Assembly (NCBI GenBank): GCA_964475955.1
Contig: CAYYZY010000030.1
Coordinates: 1 to 52,733 of the forward strand
DNA: 52,733 nt
Direction of reading: 5' to 3'
From: DATKZH01 sp964475955
GTDB taxonomy: Bacteria > Planctomycetota > Planctomycetia > Pirellulales > Thermoguttaceae
In this document: piece by piece, positions 8,349 through 16,777 of the stretch
Layout of the letters: every line of letters starts with the position of its first letter
How positions within the stretch are numbered: the first letter of the stretch is position 1
Notes under the pieces: generated by a model
Database searches by the model: none
What the model was told of the DNA's origin: nothing
What the model saw: the letters and a program-made list of their open reading frames with translations, nothing else
Translations under genes and position numbers: made by a program

Positions 8349-9038
8349 ATGACGCAGAACGTGGCCGACGTCCTTCACGGTTGTCGGCTCTTCTCGGCGG
8401 TCCCGGCCGAGGGGTTCGGGCGCCTGGTGACCATGGCCCGGCTGGCCCGGTTCGAGAAGGGGGCCCTGATCTTCCGGGAAGGGCAGGAGTGCCCCGGCGT
8501 GTACGCGGTGGGGAGCGGCCTGGTGCGCGTGTACAAAACGGGGCCGCAGGGGAAGGAGCACGTGCTCCACATGGTGGGGCCGGGGCAGACGTTCGCCGAG
8601 GTGGCCGCCATCGGGGGGTTCGACGTGCCCGCCAGCGCCGAGGCCATCGCCCCGACCACCTGTGCGCTACTGCCCATGGATCGGTTCCGCCGGGCGCTGG
8701 AAGAGGACCACGCGCTTTGCCTGGGGATGATGGCCGGGCTGTCGTTCTGGGTGCGACACCTGGTCTGCCTGATGGAAGACGTGGTCCTGCGCGACGCGGC
8801 CGGGCGACTCGCCCGATACCTGCTCGACGCGGCGGCCGGGCCCGACGACCTCGTGGAGCTCCCCACCCTGAAGCGGCACCTGGCCAGCCACCTCAACCTG
8901 ACCAGCGAGACGTTCTCTCGCACGCTCCGCCGCTTGGTCGACGCGGGCCTGATCGCCGAGCCCGACGGCAGCCACGTGCAGGTCCTCGACCGGGAGGCGC
9001 TGCGCAAGGTAGCCGAAGGGCTTGGTCCGCAACTCTGA
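8349..9038 (+). CDS. Crp/Fnr-family regulator, DNR-like
   Basis: A 229-residue transcription factor: cyclic-nucleotide-binding-type beta-roll (about 1-115, with FEKGALIFREGQECPGVYAV and FAEVAAIGGFDVPASAEAIA), dimer helix, then a winged helix with LASHLNLTSETFSRTLRRL. The E..SR pattern in SETFSRTL predicts TTGAT-type FNR half-site recognition. There is no N-terminal Cys cluster, so it is not an oxygen-sensing FNR. Overall it looks like DNR of pseudomonads, which senses NO through heme. ATG 8349 (MTQNVADVLHG) is preferred over 8331 because GGAAGG lies about 8 nt before it. Divergent from hcp-nrfHA, which it probably activates. The heme/NO sensing is inferred from similarity only. Confidence 0.88.
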   Translation: MTQNVADVLHGCRLFSAVPAEGFGRLVTMARLARFEKGALIFREGQECPGVYAVGSGLVRVYKTGPQGKEHVLHMVGPGQTFAEVAAIGGFDVPASAEAIAPTTCALLPMDRFRRALEEDHALCLGMMAGLSFWVRHLVCLMEDVVLRDAAGRLARYLLDAAAGPDDLVELPTLKRHLASHLNLTSETFSRTLRRLVDAGLIAEPDGSHVQVLDREALRKVAEGLGPQL

Positions 9039-9082
9039 ACGCGCGGCATCCGACGACGCGGCGTGCCCCAGGGATTGCGAAG

Positions 9083-9445
9083 TCACTCGTTCTGCGCTCG
9101 GCAGCGCCGGGCGTCGACGAACGACTTGACGCAGAGCGTGAAGAAGACGCCGCAGAGCACGGCCATGATGAGCTGTGAGAGCGGGGCCGAGGCCGTGAAG
9201 TCGTAGTTGCCCTGCGAAAACAGCCGACCCGCCGCGGCGACGAGGCCCAACAGCGCAAGGGCCGAGGCGACGTGCATCGCATGCTTGCGCGCGCCGGGAC
9301 GGAGGGCCACGCCCCCGAGCAGCGCGATCGGCAGGCCGACGAACGCGGGGATCAGCGCGGTCCCGCTCTCCCGGCCGGTGCCCAAGTAAAAGCCCACGCC
9401 CTCGAGGACCAACAGCCCGCCAAAGACGATCGCCATCCGCGGCAT
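9083..9445 (-). CDS. Small integral membrane protein, unknown function
   Basis: A 120-residue protein with four hydrophobic segments (MAIVFGGLLVLEGVGFYLGT; ALIPAFVGLPIALLGGVAL; VASALALLGLVAAAGRLF; LSQLIMAVLCGVFFTLCVKS). I recognise no catalytic or metal motif. It lies 35 bp downstream of carA on the same strand, with heptanucleotide repeats in the gap. The topology suggests a small four-helix inner-membrane protein of a type commonly annotated as hypothetical. The ATG at 9445 (MPRMAIVFGG) is preferred because upstream codons translate the repeat. The ribosome site is weak. Confidence 0.7.
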   Translation of the reverse strand: MPRMAIVFGGLLVLEGVGFYLGTGRESGTALIPAFVGLPIALLGGVALRPGARKHAMHVASALALLGLVAAAGRLFSQGNYDFTASAPLSQLIMAVLCGVFFTLCVKSFVDARRCRAQNE

Positions 9446-9454
9446 CTCAACACC

Positions 9455-9479
9455 CCACTTGCCACCTGCCACTTGCCAC

Positions 9480-9482
<3 letters not shown>
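9455..9482. repeat. Degenerate heptanucleotide tandem repeat (CCACTTG-type)
   Basis: Four consecutive 7-mers, CCACTTG, CCACCTG, CCACTTG and CCACTCA, occupy the gap between carA and the next gene and run into the carA stop codon. Other heptad tracts with different units occur at about 45.57, 52.59 and 52.70 kb. Confidence 0.7.
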
Positions 9483-10607
<1,125 letters not shown>

Positions 10608-10739
10608 GTTGGGCGTCGGCGTCGAGAAGGGGAAATTGGCGAGAACTGCGGATGAACCGGGGGCGGTGTGGCGAACTGACGGGTCGGGCAAGCGCTCGGG
10701 GAACGCACTTCCACACTCATCTAAAGTCCGCCGGCCGGT

Positions 10740-10860
10740 CGTTCCGATAGCCTCTCAATGGCTGTGGGTCTTCGGACGAAGTGAACTTCCCAGTTCAGTT
10801 GGTTCGTGCAGCCAAACGAGGGCTCCTGTGCCGGCGAGCAGGGGCCCTCACCTTTTTTTC
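10740..10860 (+). ncRNA. Candidate small structured RNA with intrinsic terminator
   Basis: On the plus strand, in a gap with no plus-strand gene, several hairpins occur in a row: AGCC/GGCT (10749-10763); either CTTCG-GA-CGAAG (10770-10781) or the competing TGAACT-TCCC-AGTTCA stem (10782-10797), which can extend with CGAA/TTCG (10777-10806); then GAGGGCTCCTG (10818-10828) pairing with CAGGGGCCCTC (10839-10849, one mismatch), followed by CC and seven Ts (10853-10859). The last is a convincing Rho-independent terminator, yet no plus-strand ORF precedes it. It could end a small RNA divergent from carA. No family (6S, SRP, tmRNA, RNase P) is recognised and the 5' end is unknown. Confidence 0.4.
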
Positions 10861-10952
10861 TTGGGCCTCCGAGCCCCATTATAGGCCCTTTGGGCGCGGG
10901 CGAGTAGATGCCCGAACCGGGCAGGCCGGGCCGGCGTTGGGGCCCCCACACC

Positions 10953-11033
10953 AACCCGAAGCGCCAGCGAGGCGTAACGCCAAGCGCAGTCGAGGCAGAC
11001 CAGAGTTCCCGTTCCTCGCGCGTGCTTCGGGTT
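10953..11033. repeat. Dispersed imperfect inverted repeat (CCCGAAGCG-type)
   Basis: AACCCGAAGCGCCAGCGAGG (10953-10972) is answered by CCTCGCGCGTGCTTCGGGTT (11014-11033), 16 of 20 positions complementary, around a 41-nt loop. I associate this sequence style with repeats scattered through planctomycete genomes, but only one copy is in the window. It sits in the 588-bp gap between carA and the radical SAM gene. Confidence 0.6.
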
Positions 11034-11080
11034 AGGGGCTTCGTCAGCAGGATCGACGCATGCTCCGCACGGGTCTGTAG

Positions 11081-11099
11081 GACGGAATGCCATTCCGTC
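11081..11099. repeat. 19-bp palindrome GACGGAATG-C-CATTCCGTC
   Basis: A perfect odd palindrome, GACGGAATG C CATTCCGTC, in the same gene-free gap (10.6-11.2 kb). It may be a dispersed repeat unit or a protein-binding site. Apart from this, the neighbouring inverted repeat and the candidate RNA, I see nothing coding in the gap. Confidence 0.6.
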
Positions 11100-11195
11100 T
11101 TACGCAGTTGCGGCCGCAAGGCCGCGATAGGGGGGTGGATGTTGTCGATTTGCCTTGGTGGCGCCTCGGACGGGTGTGCGATCCGTGCGAGCCTG

Positions 11196-12122
11196 TTAGG
11201 GCGCGACCCACCCTCCCTTCGCGCGTGATCCGTAGAACGTGGCTACCGGCAAGCCGGTGCGGCGGCGGACGCGGCCGGCCAGCGCGTCGAGCTCGCGGTT
11301 GGCCAGGGGCGACACCCAGCCCTCGCGGGGCGGGCGCGCGAGCGTGTAGAGCTGCACGAGCTTGATTCGGCCGCCCGCCTCGATGATCTCGCACAGGCGC
11401 CGGCAGTAGGCTTCCTGCTCGGCCTCCGACGGCGGCTCGCCCCGGCTCTGTGCGAAGAGCGACTGGATCACGATCGGCCGAGCCTTGGCCGCGTCGCGGA
11501 GGTTCCGCAGGATTCGCTCGAAGGGGACCGCCGATCGGGCGACGCGCCGGAAGTGCTCCTCGGTGCCGGCGTCGAGCTTGGCCCAGACCTCGCCTCCGCT
11601 TCGGTCGAGGATCTCCAGCCCGCGCCGGACCCGATCCCGGTGCAACAGGCTGGCGTTGGTGATCAGCACGAGTTTCACGTCGTCCAGCGCGTGGCGTCGC
11701 CGCACCTCGGCGCAGGCGGCGACGACCTCGACGAAGTTGGCGGCCGGCGTCGGCTCGCCGTCGCCGCTGAGGGCGACGTCGTTGAGCCGCCGCAGCTCCG
11801 CGCGCGTCGCCCGAAACTTGCCGTGCTCGTACAGCTCGCCCGAGGTGACCAGCCGAACCATCGCGTCAAGCTCGGCCGCCAGCCGATCCACGTCGACCGG
11901 CTGCCTTTTGGGCGTGCCGGATCGCTCTGCCGCCCCGGGCCGATCGATTTGGCAGTAGATGCAGTCGAAGTTGCACCGCTGGTGCGGGCTGAGGTTGACG
12001 CCGATGGAAATCCCGCCGGAGCGGCGACTCACGACCGGATAGACGTAGCGATTGTCCCGGAAGCTGCGGGGGTGGGACTCGAACAGGGCTCGGGAGGACG
12101 CAGCTCCGGAAGGTTCGCTCAT
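11196..12122 (-). CDS. Radical SAM protein of unknown substrate
   Basis: A 308-residue protein with the radical SAM motif CNFDCIYCQ (Cys-x3-Cys-x2-Cys) in SPHQRCNFDCIYCQIDRPG at about residues 45-60. The SAM-binding follow-ups are DVALSGDGEPTPAANFVEVV (glycine-rich strand after beta 2) and VKLVLITNASLL. It resembles the short cytosolic radical SAM group often annotated only as 'radical SAM protein', which carries NRYVYPVVSRRSGGISIGVN before the cluster motif and QLYTLARPPREG near the end. No auxiliary-cluster Cys motif is apparent, apart from AYCRRLCEI near residue 235. Start MSEPSGAASSRALF (12122) fits homology; the ribosome site is weak. Substrate cannot be inferred. Confidence 0.85.
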   Translation of the reverse strand: MSEPSGAASSRALFESHPRSFRDNRYVYPVVSRRSGGISIGVNLSPHQRCNFDCIYCQIDRPGAAERSGTPKRQPVDVDRLAAELDAMVRLVTSGELYEHGKFRATRAELRRLNDVALSGDGEPTPAANFVEVVAACAEVRRRHALDDVKLVLITNASLLHRDRVRRGLEILDRSGGEVWAKLDAGTEEHFRRVARSAVPFERILRNLRDAAKARPIVIQSLFAQSRGEPPSEAEQEAYCRRLCEIIEAGGRIKLVQLYTLARPPREGWVSPLANRELDALAGRVRRRTGLPVATFYGSRAKGGWVAP

Positions 12123-12204
12123 AGGGGTCGGCAAGGGCTGGATCGCGCGTTGGTGCGCAACCGGTGAACCGGACATTCCCGTCGCCGGATCGGGGTCCGT
12201 GAGA

Positions 12205-12366
12205 CGACGAAACGAACACCCGGTCGCGGGGCAGAACCAGGTAGTTAGCACTTGGATCGGCGCGGCGCGTGACGGCGGGCCAGTCGACGCGAATCGTCTC
12301 CAGCCTGAACGGCGCGCCGCGCGGGCGCACGATCCGAACGCTCGTGACGGAGGCCCTGGAAAGGAC
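12205..12366 (-). pseudogene. Possible remnant of a polysaccharide export (Wza-like) protein
   Basis: Between the radical SAM gene and the small protein upstream, the minus strand reads LSRASVTSVRIVRPRGAPF then RLETIRVDWPAVTRR and ADPSANYLVLPRDRVFVSS. The string 'VDWpAvtRRaDpsaNYlvLPrDRVfV' resembles the C-terminal 'NYQLxPGDRvfV' end of planctomycete polysaccharide biosynthesis/export proteins. There is no start, no export-protein body, and the frame continues into non-protein-like sequence. I interpret it as a decayed gene fragment. It is recognised from memory of the family and should be checked. Confidence 0.4.
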
Positions 12367-12381
12367 GAGAGGCCGCCGCCC

Positions 12382-12654
12382 TCACGCCCGCCGCAGCACG
12401 GTGGCTTCGTCGACGGGCACGGCGGCCAGTTCGCCGTCGTACATCTCAAGGAGAATCACCCTCTGGAACGGCTCGTTGTGGGGGACGCCGAAATGGGGCG
12501 GGCCGTGCTGGCGGCGCTCCGTGCGGATCACCGTGCCGGAGACCCGGCCGGGTTGGCCTTCGTCGTGGGTCACGACGGTCCGCTCCACCTCGATCCGGTC
12601 GCCCGGTTGGAGCTCGTCGAATCGCGTCCGAATTTCCCCTTCGCTGGTCGACAT
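12382..12654 (-). CDS. Conserved small protein, unknown function
   Basis: A 90-residue soluble protein: MSTSEGEIRTRFDELQPGDR, then IEVERTVVTHDEGQPGRVSG, TVIRTERRQHGPPHFGV, RVILLEMYDGELAAVPVDEA and TVLRRA. The pattern 'GDRIEVER.V...... G.V..TERR.HG' followed by 'ILL...DGEL..V..DE.TVLRR' matches, as I recall, a small beta-rich family common in planctomycetes (annotated hypothetical). The fold may be an SH3-like barrel; that is a guess. GGGGGCGG lies about 3-10 nt before ATG 12654. It stands alone between ilvC and the radical SAM gene. Confidence 0.7.
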   Translation of the reverse strand: MSTSEGEIRTRFDELQPGDRIEVERTVVTHDEGQPGRVSGTVIRTERRQHGPPHFGVPHNEPFQRVILLEMYDGELAAVPVDEATVLRRA

Positions 12655-12820
12655 CGCACCGCCCCCGAGAAGGCCCCGTCATCCGATTGGGGGGCCGTTT
12701 CCCAACGGATGCCTGGGGCGAAGACGGATCCCTCACTTATTCTCGCCATCGGGCGGCTTGCGGCAAGCCCAGTTTCCCGCATCGGGAGGATTGAGCCGCG
12801 GCTTTCGCCCTGCCGTAGGG

Positions 12821-13825
12821 CTACACTTCCTTGGCGTCGATCCACGACATGAGGCGTCGCAGCCGGAGGCCGACCTCCTCGACGGGGTGCTCCCGCTCGC
12901 GGCGACGCATCGCCTTGAACGAGGGGGCGTTGGCCTTGTTTTCCAGGATCCATTCCTTGGCGAACTGGCCGCTGCGGACCTCTTCCAGAATCCGCCGCAT
13001 CTCGGCCTTGGTCTGGTCGTTGATGATCCGCGGGCCGCGTGTGTAGTCGCCGTATTCGGCCGTGTTCGACACGCTGTAACGCATGTAGTTCAGCCCGCCC
13101 TGGTAGAACAGGTCGACGATCAGCTTCAGCTCGTGCATGCACTCGAAGTAGGCCATTTCGGGCTGGTAGCCGGCCTCGACGAGGGTCTCATAGGCGGCCT
13201 TGACCAGGGCACTCACGCCCCCGCAGAGCACGACCTGCTCGCCGAACAGGTCGGTCTCGGTCTCCTCGGCGAAGGTGGTTTCGATCACGCCGGCCCGGGT
13301 GCCGCCGATGCCCTTGGCATAGGCCAGGCCCAGCTTGCGGGCCTCTTCGCCCGCACCGTGGCCCAAAGCGATCAGGCAGGGGACTCCGGCCCCGCGCTCG
13401 TATTCCGCCCGAAGCAGGTGGCCCGGCCCCTTGGGAGCGACCAAAACGGTCGACACGCCTTCGGGCACTTCGAATTGGCCGAAATGGACGTTGAACCCGT
13501 GGGAGCAGACGACCACGTTGCCGGGCGAGAGATTCTCGCGGACTTGGTTGCGGAAGACGTCGGCCTGGAGTTCGTCGGGGAGCAGGATCGTGATCATGTC
13601 GCCCTGCTTGGTCGCCTCCTCGGTCGAGACCGGCTGGAACCCGTCCCCCACGGCCTGCTCGTGGTTGGGCGTGCCGGGCAGCTCGGCGACGACGACGTTC
13701 AGGCCGCTGTCGCGGAGGTTCTGGGCGTGGGCGTGTCCTTGAGAGCCGTAGCCGAGGATGGACAGCGTCTTGCCCTTCAGGAGCGAGAGGTCGGCGTCTT
13801 GGTCGTAGTAGATCGTGGCGGGCAT
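12821..13825 (-). CDS. ilvC: Ketol-acid reductoisomerase, class I
   Basis: Second step of branched-chain amino acid synthesis: NADPH-dependent isomeroreduction of acetolactate. The 334-residue protein is the normal class I length. The Rossmann motif ILGYGSQGHAHAQNLRDSG is followed by MITILLPDELQ, the metal-binding ETTFAEETETDLFGEQVVLC (conserved Asp/Glu), MAYFECMHELKLIVDL and YSVSNTAEYGDYTRGPRII. The C-terminus RERREHP-type helix (REREHPVEEVGLRLRRLMSW) is also typical. MPATIYYD (13825) is favoured over the ATG 6 nt earlier because GGAG then sits 7 nt upstream. It follows ilvN by 19 nt in one operon. Confidence 0.97.
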   Translation of the reverse strand: MPATIYYDQDADLSLLKGKTLSILGYGSQGHAHAQNLRDSGLNVVVAELPGTPNHEQAVGDGFQPVSTEEATKQGDMITILLPDELQADVFRNQVRENLSPGNVVVCSHGFNVHFGQFEVPEGVSTVLVAPKGPGHLLRAEYERGAGVPCLIALGHGAGEEARKLGLAYAKGIGGTRAGVIETTFAEETETDLFGEQVVLCGGVSALVKAAYETLVEAGYQPEMAYFECMHELKLIVDLFYQGGLNYMRYSVSNTAEYGDYTRGPRIINDQTKAEMRRILEEVRSGQFAKEWILENKANAPSFKAMRRREREHPVEEVGLRLRRLMSWIDAKEV

Positions 13826-13844
13826 GTGCATGCTCCAGGGGGAA

Positions 13845-14372
13845 TCAGGGCTCGGGATTGGCGGCTGCCTGGTCGCCGCCGTCGCCGTTGGAGGTGCTCG
13901 AGCCACGTACCATGGCGATGCGGCCCGTCCGTGACAACTCGAGGATGCCGAACGGGCGCATCAGCTCGATGAACGATTCGATCTTCCGTTCCTGACCGGC
14001 GATCTCGATCACGATCCGGTCGGGGGCGACGTCGACGATTCGGCCGCGGAAGATCTCCACCAGCTCGCGGATCTCGCCCCTTCGTCCGGGGGGGGCCATG
14101 ACCCGAATTAGCATCAGGTCCCGCTCCACGAAGTTGCTGGCGCTGATGTCGTCGACCCGCACCACCGTGACGATCTTCTCAAGCTGCTTGCGGACCTGTT
14201 CCAGCACGTTGTCGTCGCCGACGACGACGAACGTCATCCGCGAGAGCCGAGGGTCCTCCGTCTCCCCGACCGCAAGGCTGTCGATGTTGTAGCCTCGCGA
14301 AGCCAACATCCCGGAGATGTGCGAGAGCACTCCCGGCACGTTCTGGACCAAGGCCGATAGCACGTGGCGCAT
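13845..14372 (-). CDS. ilvN: Acetolactate synthase small (regulatory) subunit
   Basis: Regulatory subunit that binds valine through ACT domains and activates the acetolactate synthase catalytic subunit. The 175-residue protein has the ACT domain MRHVLSALVQNVPGVLSHIS, GMLASRGYNIDSLAVGETED and SRMTFVVVGDD, then the C-terminal domain with RDLMLIRVMAPPGRR, FRGRIVDVAPDRIVIEIAG and FIELMRPFGILELSRTGRIA. ATG 14372 has GGAG 6 nt upstream and lies 26 nt downstream of a predicted start site. The catalytic ilvB/ilvI is not in the window, which is a little unusual. The gene name could equally be ilvH. Confidence 0.95.
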   Translation of the reverse strand: MRHVLSALVQNVPGVLSHISGMLASRGYNIDSLAVGETEDPRLSRMTFVVVGDDNVLEQVRKQLEKIVTVVRVDDISASNFVERDLMLIRVMAPPGRRGEIRELVEIFRGRIVDVAPDRIVIEIAGQERKIESFIELMRPFGILELSRTGRIAMVRGSSTSNGDGGDQAAANPEP

Positions 14373-14404
14373 AACCCACTCCAAGGCAAAATACCAAGCC
14401 GCCC

Positions 14405-14433
14405 ATCATACCCCCCGCAATAGGATCGGACAA
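14405..14433 (-). promoter_or_regulatory. Predicted sigma70 promoter of ilvNC
   Basis: TTGTCC (14433-14428) and TATGAT (14410-14405) on the minus strand, with a 17-nt spacer. Predicted start near 14398, giving a leader of only about 26 nt, too short for a T-box or attenuator. Regulation would therefore be by a protein or through the ACT subunit. Confidence 0.6.
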
Positions 14434-14675
14434 GGCCCGGGGACGAAGGTTCGGACCGTCGCGTCGGCCCTTTGAAACAACCCCGCCACGACTGCCCACT
14501 CACCCGACGAGTCGCCTCCGCCCGGGCCGACCGCGACCGGTTTGCGAACGTGACCTTCCCGCGGCCGGTTCGGATGGCATAGACTGGCTCTTGTGAAGCG
14601 CGGGCCCCGCAGCCGCGGCGGGAGCCACGACGCCGCCAACCCAGCGGGTCCCCGTGATCGGGGGAGGAGGGGCCA

Positions 14676-15143
14676 ATGGACGCCCGATTCATGCGCGAGG
14701 CCATACGGCTGGCCGAGACGAAGATGCAGGCCAACGAGGGCGGCCCCTTCGGCGCGGTGGTGGTGCGGCGCGGCCACGTGATCGGCCGAGGCTGGAACTG
14801 CGTCACTTCTCGACACGACCCCACGGCCCACGCGGAGATCGTGGCGATTCGGGACGCCTGCCGGACGTTGAACGCCTACTCGCTCGAGGGGTGCGAAATC
14901 TACGCCAGTTGCGAGCCGTGTCCCATGTGCCTGGCCGCCATCTACTGGGCACGCCTCGAGCGAGTCTACTACGCGGCCACGCGCGACGACGCCGCGCGCA
15001 TCGGCTTCGACGACGACGCGATCTACCGCGAGATCGGCAAGCCGGTTGACCGGCGCGCGATCCCCATGGTCGCGATGATGCGCGAGGAGGCGGCGGCCGT
15101 GCTCCGCAAGTGGCCCGAGAAGGAAGACCGCACGGAGTACTAA
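14676..15143 (+). CDS. Cytidine/guanine deaminase-family nucleoside or nucleobase deaminase (guanine deaminase-like)
   Basis: A 155-residue zinc deaminase. MREAIRLAETKMQANEGGPF and GAVVVRRGHVIGRGWN open the fold. Zinc ligands and the catalytic Glu lie in DPTAHAEIVAIRDAC (H-A-E) and CEPCPMCLAAIYWA (PCPMC). The tail YYAATRDDAARIGFDDD and IYREIGKP resembles GuaD-type guanine deaminases of Bacillus more than TadA. It would convert guanine to xanthine in the cytosol. ATG 14676 has GGAGGAGG about 6 nt upstream. It stands alone; the long 5' gap (14.43-14.67 kb) shows no further gene. Confidence 0.88.
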   Translation: MDARFMREAIRLAETKMQANEGGPFGAVVVRRGHVIGRGWNCVTSRHDPTAHAEIVAIRDACRTLNAYSLEGCEIYASCEPCPMCLAAIYWARLERVYYAATRDDAARIGFDDDAIYREIGKPVDRRAIPMVAMMREEAAAVLRKWPEKEDRTEY

Positions 15144-15230
15144 ACGGCGCGACGGGCGTCGCAACCGACGGCCGGGGATTGGCCGGTCCGACGGGTTCGA
15201 TTAGGATCAACTATAGAGTGCGGGGTGCCG

Positions 15231-15245
15231 CGGGCATCTTGCCCG
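15231..15245. repeat. Short hairpin CGGGCA-TCT-TGCCCG
   Basis: A perfect 6-bp stem with a 3-nt loop in the 205-bp gap before the Uma2 gene. The surrounding 'GCCGCGGGCATCTTGCCCGTG' style is, as I recall, common in planctomycete intergenic DNA. No other feature is seen in this gap. Confidence 0.4.
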
Positions 15246-15348
15246 TGTTGTGTTGTGGGGATGCGCCCGAGCACCAGCAAGGCGCCTGGAGCATCCAGCA
15301 TCGCAAGGTGTTCGATATTCCGCTGGCAAATGCCGGAGAACTGCTGCC

Positions 15349-15957
15349 ATGGGTGATCGAAGCCGTGTTGCCGACGACCTGTTGACGGTCGAGGAGTTCT
15401 GCTCGTTGGTCTCCGACGGCCAGAAGGCCGACCTCATTGACGGAGTGATCTACATGGCCTCACCCGACTCGCTCCGCGCGAACAAGCTGACCGGGTTCAT
15501 TCAGTTCCTCTTTCAAGGGTTTCTCGAGGCCCGAGGCATCGGCGGAGAAGTGCTCTTCAGCCGTTTCGCTTTCCGGTTGGGCGAGTTCTCCGCGCCCGAG
15601 CCGGACGTGGCCTACGTGCGGCCGGAGCGGGTTCACCTGATCGGAGAAGGCGGCATGCGGGGCGGGCCCGATATCGCCGTGGAGATCGTTTCGCGCGAGA
15701 GCCGGCACCGCGATTACGAGCTCAAGCGGCGCCTCTACGAAGAGGCGGGCGTGCCGGAGTACTGGATCGTCGACCCCGTCCAGAAGCGCGTCGAGTTCCT
15801 GGTGCTCGAGGAGGGCCGGTATCAACTGGCGGCTTTGGAGGAGAATCGCCTCTTCCGCAGCCGCGCGCTTTCAGGGTTCTGGATCGACGTCGACTGGCTC
15901 CTGGCCGACCCGCTCCCGGGGGCCAGCGCGTGCCTGGCGAGTATCGTGGGCCGGTGA
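15349..15957 (+). CDS. Uma2-family (DUF820) putative restriction-like nuclease
   Basis: A 202-residue PD-(D/E)xK-fold protein: LLTVEEFCSLVSDGQKADLI, DGVIYMASP, then the core SAPEPDVAYVRPER and GPDIAVEIVSRESRHRDYEL, with KRRLYEEAGVPEYWIVDPVQ following. The catalytic Asp (PEPD), Glu (VEI) and downstream Lys-containing helix of the family are present. Uma2 proteins are abundant in planctomycetes and cyanobacteria and their cellular role is unsettled. Start 15349 (MGDRSRVADDLL) has GGAGAA about 9 nt upstream; a longer reading from 15250 would translate hairpin-rich leader and is not favoured. Confidence 0.85.
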   Translation: MGDRSRVADDLLTVEEFCSLVSDGQKADLIDGVIYMASPDSLRANKLTGFIQFLFQGFLEARGIGGEVLFSRFAFRLGEFSAPEPDVAYVRPERVHLIGEGGMRGGPDIAVEIVSRESRHRDYELKRRLYEEAGVPEYWIVDPVQKRVEFLVLEEGRYQLAALEENRLFRSRALSGFWIDVDWLLADPLPGASACLASIVGR

Positions 15958-15980
15958 GGCCCTCAGCGCGGCCGGGTCGT

Positions 15981-16343
15981 CTAGAGGATGACCGCCTTCG
16001 CGTGCCAATTTTCGGGCAATTGGGGCAGTTGGGACGCCTCTTCGGCCGTGATCGCGCGCTTTTGGCGGATCGTGAAGTGGATCCAACGACCGCAGGCGGG
16101 GCAGCGGCCTGCGAAGCCCGTGTCGTCCCACCAAGCGCGAACCAACGGGTCGTGAACGCTTCGCCCGTGGGCTTTCAGACGGAAATCGATGGCTTGCATT
16201 GCTTGCCCGCAACCGGCGTGAGGGCAAGTCGCGTCCTGGTAGATCACGTGAGGGGCCATTTGACGCGCCTGGCCACCGCGCCGGTAGATGGAGTGCATTT
16301 CCTCCAATTCCGCGGCGATTGGTGTCGTCGGTCGCCCAGGCAT
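15981..16343 (-). CDS. Small zinc-binding protein, unknown function
   Basis: A 120-residue protein with two Cys pairs likely to bind one zinc: CPHAGCGQAMQAIDFRL and GRCPACGRWIHFTIRQ. It opens MPGRPTTPIAAELEEMHSIY and ends QLPENWHAKAVIL. The central HDPLVRAWWDDTGFAGRCPA is a zinc-ribbon-like segment. I do not recognise a named family. GGAGGA sits about 9 nt before ATG 16343, which supports the gene. It converges with the Uma2 gene, with a 23-bp gap. Confidence 0.72.
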   Translation of the reverse strand: MPGRPTTPIAAELEEMHSIYRRGGQARQMAPHVIYQDATCPHAGCGQAMQAIDFRLKAHGRSVHDPLVRAWWDDTGFAGRCPACGRWIHFTIRQKRAITAEEASQLPQLPENWHAKAVIL

Positions 16344-16521
16344 GTTTGCCGTCCTCCACGAGCCGTCTCGGGTTCGTCCGGAGCCGCCATCCCTGTTGGA
16401 TTGTAGCCTCGCAGCCCGCGAGGGACAAACGCACGGGGCCTGCCGTCGTCCCCCCGGCCGCTATCGCCGGCTCCAAGGCGATCCTCGGTAAGAACGTCTC
16501 AATGGCGTTCGGCTCAGAATC

Positions 16522-16775
16522 TCACGATCCGGTGGTCTCAACCACCTCGCGCAGCGGGGCCGGGCATTTCGACCAGGTCGTCTGGTAGGTGTCTTCCAGC
16601 GGGGCGGGAACGTAGATTCCGGGCGTGAGGAAGATGGGCAGGCCCGGCAGCCGGTCGCCGACGGCCACCGGCTCGACGTAGGCCGTCTTCGGCTCGGCGG
16701 CCGAGTAAGCGGCGACCGTCAGCCGCTTGTCGGCCGGCAGCTCGAACGGCTCGTCGACGATCTGGTCCCAGAATG
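16522..16775 (-). pseudogene. 3' remnant of a DUF4058-like / MPVHDWTRV-type conserved protein
   Basis: Directly after the Gfo/Idh stop codon, in another frame, the minus strand reads FWDQIVDEPFELPADKRLTV, AAYSAAEPKTAYVEPVAVGD, RLPGLPIFLTPGIYVPAPLE and DTYQTTWSKCPAPLREVVE to TGA at 16524-16522. I recall this as the C-terminus of a planctomycete family of about 250 residues that begins MPVHDWTRV; the assignment to DUF4058 is tentative. There is no start codon or N-terminal two thirds: the fragment begins abruptly at the Gfo/Idh gene end, as if that gene or a rearrangement replaced the 5' part. Confidence 0.55.
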
Positions 16776-16777
16776 AC

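Noticed and set aside
12757..12772. GGCTTG-CGG-CAAGCC hairpin after ilvC as terminator
   Set aside because: The stem is short and no T-run follows on the transcribed strand, so it is not listed as a terminator.
14373..14660. T-box or leader-peptide attenuator before ilvNC
   Set aside because: The best promoter leaves only about 26 nt of leader and no Ile/Leu/Val-rich short frame is present.
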